Source: Streptococcus mitis NCTC 12261
Lineage (GTDB): Bacteria > Bacillota > Bacilli > Lactobacillales > Streptococcaceae
Reading direction: 5' to 3'
Assembly: GCF_000148585.2 (NCBI RefSeq)
Contig: NZ_CP028414.1
Location: 797,501-861,500, forward strand
DNA: 64,000 nt
Part shown: positions 44,131 through 56,100 of the stretch, piece by piece
Layout of the letters: the number at the start of each line of letters is the position of its first letter
Numbering within the stretch: the first letter of the stretch is position 1
Translations under genes and position numbers: made by a program
Notes under the pieces: model-generated
Database searches by the model: none
The model's input: only the letters and a program-made list of their open reading frames with translations
Told to the model about the DNA's origin: nothing

Positions 44131-47100
44131 ATGTATAAATCAAAAAGACAAAAAAATAAGTCTTTTGATTGGTATGGCTTGAGCCAACGTTTCTCTATTC
44201 GTAAGTATCATTTTGGTGCTGCGAGTGTGCTGTTGGGGACAGCCTTGATTTTGGGTGCTGCCCAAACGACTGCCAAGGCAGAAGAAACAGCTACTGAAAA
44301 TAAAACAGAAGCTGTTGCATCTGCTCCAAAAGATGATAAGGCAGGTGAGAATGTCGCAAATGTGACGACACCAGCTCTTTCTGCTACGACAGAAGCGGCT
44401 GTAATAGAAAAGCCAACCTTGAGTGATGAGGAAGTTGCAAAATTAGCTGCTGAAGCATCTAAGAAAGATGATAAAGCAGCTGAAACAGCTACAACTGAAA
44501 AAACAGAAGCAGCTGACAAAGAAAAAGCAACACTAACTGCTCCTTCAACAGACAAAAAAGCTGATAAAGCAGTTGATGAAAAAGCTGATAAAAAGGACGA
44601 AAAGAAAGCAGAAAACCCAATTACTGCTACTAAAACTGTCCTTGAACAGTTGACATCTGAAGCAGAAGTATTGAACACAACTGCCTCAAACTTTGCGAAT
44701 AAAAAGGCAGAAGATAAAGCTGGAAAAGAAGCAATCGCAACTGCAGTTGCTTCAGCTAAAATTCAAATCGAAGCTTCTAAGAAAGCTCTTGCTGCTGGAG
44801 AAATCACTAAGCAAGAATTGGATGCCCAACTCCAACGTATCTCATCTGCCATCGAAGCAGTCTATGCTGAGATGAAGCGTGCAGGACATGTAGGTAAAGT
44901 TGAAGCAGTATTGGCGGATGGAGCAGGTTCTACAGTAGCTATTGCTAATCCTATTAACAAAGTTGTTGTTAACAATGTTGGCGATATTACCGAAGAAGAA
45001 GCGCGTGCCATTGAAAAAGAAATCCGTACTGCAAATCCATCCTTGACAGCTGAAGATAAAATCGAAGTTAAACGAAAAGGTAATACAGGTGCTGCCGTAG
45101 CAACTGTAACATTGGCTAATGGTAAGGTAGATCAAAATGGTAGTAAAACATATAATTTTGCTATTGGTGATGTAGCTTATGGTTCAGCTGGTGAAAAAAA
45201 CTATAGTCAACTCCGTGAAGCAATCAACTGGTTTGACTTCGCTACTGCGTCTATTACATATGCTGATGGAACAAAAGTAGGTGCTGTTGAATATGTTAAT
45301 AATCCAGCTATGGTTGATTTCACGAGCTCTAAAGGACGTCAAGAACGCGGCCGTTTTACAATGGTTCGTACAGTTCTTGAATCTACAACTCATCCAGAGT
45401 TAGTAGGTAAGAAAACAAATGATCCGGCATTTTTAGCGTCTGGATTAGCTAAATATACATTGTGGAAAACATATGATCATGTGAAACATGAAGTGCAACA
45501 AGGTCTATCTGAAGGACGATTTAATAATGAAATATTTGAGGTTCTTCAAGAAGGAATGCGTTTCGATGTACCAACTAAGGTAAAAGGTTATACATTAAGT
45601 GCAACAGTAAGTTCCCTTTCTCGTAAAAAAGTTACCACAGAAACATATACTTTAAATAAAGCTAATGGTGAACCTGAAAATATCAACAGAAGCCCTGTTG
45701 ATGGTGTTGTTCAACGTGAAGACGTCATTGTAACAAGACAAGATCCGAACTGGAGTCATTTACGATTAGCAGGATTTGAAACTAAATATGAAGATTCAAA
45801 CGGGGTAACTCGTGAACGATTAACTGCCTTTGCTCCAGCTTATGATGGTGGTAACGTTGGGGTTAAGTTCCAATTATCAGCAACATATAATGGACGCCCA
45901 GTCGCGGTTAATGCGATTGCAGTTGATTCAGAAGATTTAGGTGCGGCAGAATTTACTCAGTTCGAATCTGATGGAACACCTTGGGAAGAGTTCATGCGTT
46001 TGAATAAAAACAAAACGGCTTCTAAAGGTTTATTCCCTAATAGAAATATTAACTCTAACTTTACATATACTTTCGATAGAAAAACAAATGCAAGGTTATC
46101 AACAGGTTATAATCTTTCTGAGTGGGCGAATAAAACGGAAACAGGTTATGGAAGCCAATTGTTCGGACCTTTCAATTCAGGTATTAATGATGGTTATGAT
46201 CTTCCTATAGGTCTTACTCAAAATGTTGAGAACTTAGGAGTTTACATTAATGCCAATGGTAGCCAATCAGCAACAGTAGGTTTCGTTATTTATGATGGTG
46301 GGGATGCACCAGCCTCTTATGGTTCAGCACAACACATCATTGGTAACTTTAATAAAGATAAGAATGGAACGCAAGTAACTGCGACACAACCATATTTAGG
46401 AGATGTTCCTGCAGATACAGACTTCCGTACAACAATCACTGAGCCGAATGGAGCTTGGGTACTTGATGACTTAGTGAACTCAGAAGATTATAAAGAAATC
46501 AGTCTTGTTAGCGGTTCAACGCAAGTTACAAACTCTAAAGGTCAATCAGGAACATACTTATTAGATGGTAAAAACCCTGTAATTCGTATGGCTGATGGAA
46601 CGCAAGTAGCGATTAAAAATGGTGAAATTCTATCAACAGCTAATACATTACAAGGTGGAGATGGTTTACCAATTAAAGGATTGTATAACCAAGCTACACG
46701 TGGACTTGGTGTAGGGAATCTACCAGATGAAGGAGAAGGACAACTTCTTGATCCAGCAGTTGCGACTAAGTACACACTACGTCATGCAAGTGAAAATGAA
46801 TATATCTTAAAAGGTGTCAAAGTTAACCGTGGTGTCAATAATGATGTAGCCTATGTTCGTGGATGGGTTGACTTTAACGGTAACGGTAAATTCGATCTTT
46901 ATGAATCATCTGAATTAGTAACAGCTAATGCTGATGGAACATATGATATCACCTTCAAAAATACACCTCAATTATTAAACACATCAGTAGATAATCTTGG
47001 TGTTCGTTTACGTGTTTCTGTAGACAAAAACGACTTAAGATTACCAACAGGATTAGCGTCTTCAGGGGAAGTAGAAGACTTTGTTGCGAACGTTATTCAC

Positions 47101-50100
47101 CCACCTCGTGGAACACGTCATGAAACAAAAGATTTTCAAGGGAAAAAACAAGAAGTGAATTTCCCTACCAACGCTATGTTCAAGGCTAGTGGTAAAACAA
47201 TTGAATCTAACTATAAACAATGGGCGGAAATTGATAATAATACGGCGCCTAAGATGGTGTTAAATGATACGGTTGTTAAATCTGAAGAACCAACTGGTAA
47301 GACTGTTGAAGTAAAAGACCACTTAAGCCAAACAATCTATAACGGTACGGAAGTTGTTGTTAAAGATGCAAGAGGAAATACTCTTGGTACAGCTGTTAAA
47401 GTAACGAATAAATTGACAGGTAAGACTGAATATTACTTATCTGAATATACTGAATATGATACAGCTGGGAATAAAGTTGGGGTTTATAAACTAAATGAAG
47501 GTTCTGCAGAAGGTAAGAATACTACACAAGGTTCTCTAAGCTTTACTAAGATTAGTTTTCAACCAGAAGCAGGATTTGTAGGTACAGCTAAAGGGGTAGC
47601 TATCCGCGCGTGGGATGATAATGGAAGTCACACTGGATGGGAAGCTACAGAAGATACAATTAAAGAATCTCTAACAAGTACGACTCTAGCTGAAAAAGAT
47701 AAAGTATTAGAAAATGTAAACAATGGAAATAACGGTGCCAAATCAATGGATACTAGTTATATTCCAACGGTAATCGACGTTCGTCCAGTAGGAGAAGATA
47801 CTACTACTGAGGATGTTCAAGGTGCTGTTCAAAAATCTAATCCAACTATCCCAGTTTATGGAACTGTTGAAACTGTTACGAATGATAAAGTAGAAGACGT
47901 TAAGTATACAGCTGATTATGTAATACTAGATAAAACTAAGAAACCAACTTTTGCAACTAGAAAAGAAACACCAGGGAAATTATATACAGAAGATACAAAA
48001 GTTGATAAGGAAACAACTGTTACACTAACAGATGGAACAACAGTCACTTATAAACCAGCAGATAAAATTCCGGCAGGAACTACAATAGCGAATACTGGTG
48101 ATGTGAATGTTACAGGAACAGGAAATGTCACTGTAAATAACATTCGATTAGTTTCAGGTACTACGATCCCTGCTGGTGCAAAACCTCAAAGCAATCACCC
48201 AGCACCAGTGGAAGTAAAAGTAACATTAGCGAATGGAACAGAGCAAACAATTCCAGCGGGAGGAACAATTCCAGCAGGAGCTACTATCAATACGCCATTT
48301 ACTAATTCAGCTAATAATACATTCGACAATGTAACTTATAATACTGGACAAACAATTCCGCGTGAAACCGGAAATAAGATTTCAACTTTAGCCAAGGAAA
48401 CATCAGCAGATCAGTTAGTTCCAAAAGGTGAAAGTATTACACTTAATGGAACAACTTACAACGCAAATAATGATGTGATTCCAAAAGGAACTCGTACTGC
48501 TGCGACATATGAAGACTTAATGAACGTAACTCTTCCAAATGCAGTTCACATCGATCCACAAACAGGAGAAGTGACAAGTGTTCCACGTCGTTACACTAAA
48601 GTAACTGATACAGAAATCGTAATTGAAAACGAAGGTACTTACACATTAAACCAAGATACTGGTGAAATTACTTTCACACCAGATCCTAAGTTCGTAGGAA
48701 CTGGTACTGGTGTAGTAAAACAACAACCAGATGTTGACTATAACGATAAAGTAGCTGGGGACCCAGTAACAAGTAAATATGGTACAGACTTTGGTAAAGC
48801 AACTTATACACCAATCGTTAAGCCACAGTCAAAAGCTTCAATCACTCGTACAATTCATTATGTATATGAAGATGCTAATGATAATCCAGCAAGTCAAGAT
48901 TCATATAAAGATAATGCTCCAATCGTAGCAATCGATAATACACCAGTTACTCGTACACAAACGATCGACTATACTCGTGAATACAAGATTTTCTCTGAAG
49001 CGGGAACTACTGATAAGGCAATCACAACTGCGAACCAAGTTACAGATGCAACTGGGCATGTTTATAAAGTTGGAGATACTATCCCAGCAGGAACACAGTT
49101 CAATCAAGGTTCAATTATCATCGGTAAATGGACTGCTTCAAGTGATGCAAACTCTAAATTTAAAGAAATTATCTCACCAACAGTTAAGGGATACACTGCT
49201 GAAGTAGTAACAGCTAACTTCACACCAAATGCTGATGGTAAGATGGGACACATCCACAATGGTAAACAACCTGTTGGATTGTATACTCCAGTAGCTGACA
49301 ATACTAGAGATGTTGGTGCATACGAACCATTAGTATCAGAAGTTCGTTCAGACGACAAAGATGACTTCGATATGTATGTTGTTTACAAAGCTGATATTCA
49401 AAAAGCTAAAGTAACATATATCGATTTAGATGCAACAGGTGATGCTCGTATTCTTGAAGTTCAAAACGCTAATCCAGCTCCTGTAACAGGTGCAGATGCG
49501 AAAACAACTTATGGTGTTACAACGCTTCAAGGTAAATCTCATACGAAGATTCCTTATACAACAGCTGAAACAATCAAAAAATATGAAGACCAAGGTTATG
49601 AATTAGTAACAGATGACTATACAAATAACTCTCAAGGTACAGCTGTAGAAGGTGGACGTAAGTTTGATGATGATAAAGAAGTAGATCAAGCATTCAATGT
49701 CTACCTACGTCACAAGAAAGTTACTCGTAAAATTAAAGATACCCAAGAAGTGACACGTACAATCGAGTACAAATATGCAAGTACAGATGATGTACCAGCA
49801 GATAAACGTGGAACAACAGCAGCACCAACAGTGACTGAAACACTTCACTATGAACGTGACCGTACAATCGATTACACATTAGCTGCAAAAGAATATCCAA
49901 CAGAATACGCTACTTATAAGGCTGTATTGGATAAGAGTGGATATGATTCTCCAGAAGAATACAAAGCTCGTACAGTTTACTACGATCACATCACAAACAA
50001 AGCAATTGCAGCAGATGCAACAGCTGCTCAAAAATCAATCGTTACATTTGGACCATGGACTCCAGTAGGTGGAACATCTAACGATGCGATTACATTATCT

Positions 50101-53100
50101 GATGCAGAAAAAGCTAAAGATGATAAATTCAACCTTGTTAACTCTCCAGAAGTAACTGGTTATGTTCCAGATAACGCTACCGTAGAAGCGACTGCAGCAA
50201 TCGATGCAGAAGCGGATGACTACAAGATTACAGTTCTTTATACTCCAGTGGAACAAAAAGCTGTAGTTAAATTCGTAGAAGTAGATCCTACTAATACAGA
50301 TAAAGTCATTACTCCAGGTCTTGCAGATTCAATCGCAGTAACAGGTAAATCTGAAGCTACTTACCCAGCTACAACAGCAACTTCAGTAACAGATAAGATT
50401 GCTGAGCTAGTTAAGAAAGGTTACGAACTAGTAAATAACGGATTTGTATCAACAGATAAATTCGATAAAGATGCTGCAGTTGATCAAGAATATGTTGTGA
50501 AATTCAAAGCTAAAGTAGTAGATGTTCCATCATTTGATCCAACTAAACCATCAAGTGACGACAATCCAAAACCAACTCCAGGTGTAACGCCAATCGATCC
50601 AAATAATCCAGATGGACCAAAATGGACCGAAGCATTAATCAACGCTGTAAAAGTACAAGAAGAAGTAACACGTACTATTAAGTATGTATACGAAGATGGT
50701 ACTCCAGTAGCAGAATCTGATTTAACAAGTGTGGCTGATAAGAAAGTTAAAACACTTAAATTCACACGTTCTGGTAAGATTAATGTAGCGACAGGAGAAA
50801 TCACATACGGAGATTGGTCGGCTGATCAAACATTCGAAGCAGTAACTTCTCCAACACTTGAGAAATACACTGCGGCAGTTGCAGGTGTAACACCAACAGT
50901 TGCAGATGTGCCAGCGAAAACTGTAGCGGCTACAGATAAAGACTTTGAAGAGACAGTAATCTACTCTACAAAACCAACAACTGTAGATCCTAACAAACCA
51001 ACAGATCCAACAAATCCAAATGTTACTCCACAACCTGATGATGTAGTTCCTAACGATCCAAAAGGACGTACATACAGAGAACTAGGTTTAGTTGAAGAAG
51101 TAACACACACAGTTCACTACAAACTTGAAGACGGTTCAGATGCAGGTATCGCTGATAATGTACAAACATTAACATTTACACGTACCGCAGAGGTAGATCC
51201 AGTAACAGGAGCAATCTCTAACTACGGTACATGGAAAGCTAAAGGTGGAGATACAACAATTGATGCTGTAACAACACCAAATAAAGATGGATACGTGGCT
51301 TCAGCAAAAACATCTACAGAACGTACAAATGTATCAGCTACGGATAAAGATAGTGAAGAAACAATTATCTACCGTAAACTTGGTTCATATGTACCAGTAG
51401 TACCAGAAGGCATCACACCTCCGGCAGATGCTGACCTAAATCCAAAACCATATCCAAATGCAACTCCAGCAGATCCTACAAAACCAGGGACACCTACTGA
51501 AACTCCAGTAGTTCCATACATTCCTGGAACAACACCGGTAGGACCAAATGGAAAACCATTAACACCGAAAGATCCTAACGATCCAAGCAAAGGATATGAA
51601 GTACCAGACTTACCAACAGATCCAACAGAGAACACTACAATTACCTATGTTAAAGATGGATCACAAGTAGCGATTGTTCACTTCATCGAAGTAAACAGTG
51701 AAACGGATAAGACTGAAAAAGGTGCAGTTGCAGAATCAGTAGTAGATACTGGTGATACAGGAAAAGCATTCACTAAAGCTGCAGATGTAACAGCAACAAT
51801 TGAAGCACTAAAAGCTAAAGGTTATACAGTTGTAGAAAACAACTACCCAACAGATGGTACATTCGATGCAGATTCTAAGACTAACCAAGTATACAAAGTC
51901 CTAGTAACTGCTAAGCCAATTACTGTAAATCCAAACGACCCAACTCCAACTAAAGATCAACCAATCGATCCAAATAATCCAACAGGACCAAAATGGACTC
52001 CAGAGTTAATCAAAGAGTTAGAAGACGGACGTAAAGAGGAAGTGAAACGTACAATCAAGTATGTTTACGCAGATGGTTCAAAGGCTGCTGATTCAGTACA
52101 AGAAACTAAAGAGTTCAAACGTTCAGCAACTATCAATCCAGTAACTGGTAAGGTTACATTCGGAGAATGGTCACCAGCTCAAACATTTGAAGCTGTAACT
52201 TCACCAAAAGTTACAAACTTCACTCCAGATAAAGAGACTGTACCAGCGACAGAAGTAACAGCAACTGCTGAGGATATTACTGAAACAGTAATCTATACTA
52301 CCAAACCAGCAAATATCGATCCAAGTAAGCCAGTAGATCCAAATACTCCAAATGTTACTCCTAAACCTGAAGACAAAGTACCAAACGATCCAAAAGGACG
52401 TACTTACAAAGAATTAGGATTAATCGAAGAAGTAACACACACAGTTCACTACAAACTAGCTGACGGATCAGATGCAGGTATCCCTGACAATGTACAAACA
52501 TTAACATTCACTCGTACAGCTGACTTAGATCCAGTAACAGGAGCAATCTCTAACTTTGGTACATGGACAGCTAAAGACAATGATACAACAATCGACGCTG
52601 TAACAACTCCAAACAAACCAGGATATGTAGCTTCAGCAGCTAAATCTACAGAGCGTACAGAGGTTAAAGCTACTGATAAAGATAGCGAAGAAACAATCAT
52701 CTACCGCAAACTTGGTTCATATGTGCCAGTAATTCCAGAAGGAGTAACACCTCCAGCGGATGCTGACTTAACACCAAAACCATATGAAGATCCAACCAGT
52801 GAAGATCCTACAAAACCAGGAACACCTACTGAAACTCCAGTAGTACCATACATCCCTGGAACAACACCAGTAGGTCCAAACGGTAAACCATTAACTCCGA
52901 AAGATCCTAACGATCCAACGAAAGGATATGAAGTACCGAAACAGCCAGAAGATCCAACTCAAAACACTACAATTACGTATGTTAAAGATGGTTCTCAAGT
53001 AGCTCTAGTTCACTTCATTAAAGAGGATGGTACTGCAGTTCACGTATCAGTTGCGGAAGCAGGAGATACAGGTAAAGCAATCAAGACAACAAACATTGAT

Positions 53101-56100
53101 AACGTTAAAGCTGAATTAGAAGCTAAAGGTTATGAAGTTGTTGCTCCAACTGATGCAGCTTATACAGCAGAACGTGTAGCATTCTACGCAGAAGCTAACC
53201 GTACATTTGATGACAAGGATGACAAAGGTAATGATGGAATTAGTCAAGTTTACTATGTAATCGTTAAAGAGGGAATCAATCCAATCGATCCAGATAAACC
53301 GCTAGATCCAAACAATCCAAATACAACTCCAAAACCAGGAGACAAAGTACCTGGAGATCCAAAACAACGTACATACGAACAACTAGGATTACTAGATGAA
53401 GTAAATCGTACAATCAACTACAGATATGCGAATACTGATAAAGTAGAAGAAGCTAAACGTGGTCAAGAAGCTGCAGCTACTGTAGAACAAAAACTTCGTT
53501 ACTCTCGTAAAGGTGACCTAAACAAAGTAACAGGTGAAATCACTTATACTTCTGATTGGACAGCACCACAAACATTAGCAGAAGTAACTTCTCCAGTTAT
53601 CGAAGGATATGTTGCGGACATTAAAGCAGCTGAAAAAGTAGAGAACGTTGCTCATGATGCAGCTGATTCAGTAGTGAACGTTGTTTACTCACCACTAGGT
53701 AAATATGTACCAAAAGTACCAGAAGGATTCGAAGTTCCAAAAGTTGAGAAACCTCAATATCCAAATGATCCAACAGATCCAACTAAACCAGGAACACCAA
53801 CAACAGTGATTCCTCATGTTCCAGGAACAACTCCAAAAGATCCAAATGGAAATCCACTGAAACCAGTAGATCCAAATGATCCAAGTAAAGGATATGTTCC
53901 ACCAACACCTGAAAATCCAACAGAAGATACGCAAATCACTTATGAGAAAGATACTCAAAAAGCGAAAGTAACTTATGTGGTAGAAGGAACAGGAACAGTA
54001 CTTCACACAGATAACCTAAAAGGTAAATCTGGAGACCCAATCGAGTACTCAACAGTAGCTAAACTTGCTGAATTGAAAGCTCTAGGATATGACTTAGTAA
54101 GTGACGGATTCACAACTGCTACAGATAAGAACTACGATAAAGATACGAAAGTAGATCAAAGCTTTGTAGTAACAGTTAAACCACACGTTGAGCCAATCAA
54201 ACCAGTAGATCCAGAAAATCCAAATGATCCAAATAAACCAAAACCGGGTGATCCAATCGATCCTAAGAACCCTGATGGACCAAAATGGACTGAAGATCTA
54301 ATCAAGAAGATTGATACAACTCGCCACGTGAACCGTACAATTAAGTATGTTAACGAAAAAGGTGAGGAAGTAGCTAAGAAAGTAACTGATAAAGTTACAT
54401 TCAATCGTGAAGCTAAGATCAATTCAGTAACAGGTGAAATCACTTACGGTAACTGGACAGCTAAAGATGGAGATACAACATTCGATAAAGTTGAATCACC
54501 AGTCGTTAACGGATACATCCTGAAAGATGCCAAACAAAAAGAAGTAGCAGCTACAACAGGATTAACTGCAGACTCTAAAGATGAAAACATCGAAGTAGTT
54601 TACACTAAACTTGGTTCATGGGTACCGAAAGTACCAGAAGGTGAAACACCAATTGATCCACTTCCATATCCAAATGATCCGAACGATCCAACTAAACCAG
54701 GAAACGATAGACCAATCGTTCCTTACGTACCAGGAACTACACCAAAAGATCCAAATGGAAACCCACTGAAACCAGTAGATCCAAACGATCCAAGTAAAGG
54801 ATATGTTCCACCAACACCTGAAACCCCAACAGAAGATACTGAAATCACTTATGAGAAAGATACTCAGAAAGCAAAAGTAACTTATGTGGTAGAAGGAACT
54901 GGAACAGTACTTCACACAGATAACCTAGAAGGTAAATCTGGAGAACCAATCGACTACAGTACAGTAGCTAAACTTGCTGAATTGAAAGCTCTAGGATATG
55001 ACTTAGTGAGTGACGGATTCACAACTGCTACAGATAAGAACTACGATAAAGATACGAAAGTAGATCAAAGCTTCGTAGTTACAGTTAAACCACACGTTGA
55101 GCCAATCAAACCAGTAGATCCAGAAAATCCAAATGATCCAAATAAACCAAAACCAGGTGAACCAATCGATCCTAAGAACCCTGATGGACCAAAATGGACT
55201 GAAGATCTAATCAAGAAGATTGATACAACTCGCCACGTGAACCGTACAATCACATACGTTAACGAAAAAGGTGAGGAAGTGGCTAAGAAAGTAACAGATA
55301 AAGTTACATTCACTCGTGAAGCTAAGATTAACTCTGTAACAGGTGAGATCACATACGGTAACTGGACAGCTAAAGATGGAGATACAACATTCGATAAAGT
55401 TGAATCACCAGTCGTTAAAGGCTACATCCTGAAAGATGCCAAACAAAAAGAAGTAGCAGCTACAACAGGATTAACTGCAGACTCTAAAGATGAAAATATC
55501 GAAGTTGTCTACACTAAACTTGGTTCATGGATTCCAAAAGTACCAGAAGGTTCTACACCAGTTCCTCCGGTTACGTATCCAAACGATCCAAAAGATCCAA
55601 CTAAACCTGGAACTGATAAACCTAAAGTGCCTTATATCCCAGGAACTACACCGGTGGTGCCAAAAGATCCAACTAAACCAATTAGTCCGGATAACCCACT
55701 AGTTCCATTAACACCAGTAGATCCAAACGATCCAACTAAAGGATATGAAGTACCACCAGTACCAACAGATCCAGGAACTGATACGCCAATCACTTACGTA
55801 ACTGATAAACAAAAAGCTATCACTAACTTCGTAGATGAAAAAGGTAAAGTAGTATCAACTCCAGTAATTGATGAAGGTGATTCAGGAGCTAACTTCACTA
55901 AGTCTAAAGTTGATGAAGTAACTAAGACTATTGAAAAATTTGAAAAAGCTGGTTATAGAGTCGTTAAGAACGAGTTCCCATCTAAAGATACAGATAGAGT
56001 ATTTGATAAAGATAAATCTGTAGATCAAATCTTCACTGTAACAGTAGCTGAAAGAATTATTCCAGTTACACCAGGTAAACCAATAGATCCAACTGATCCA

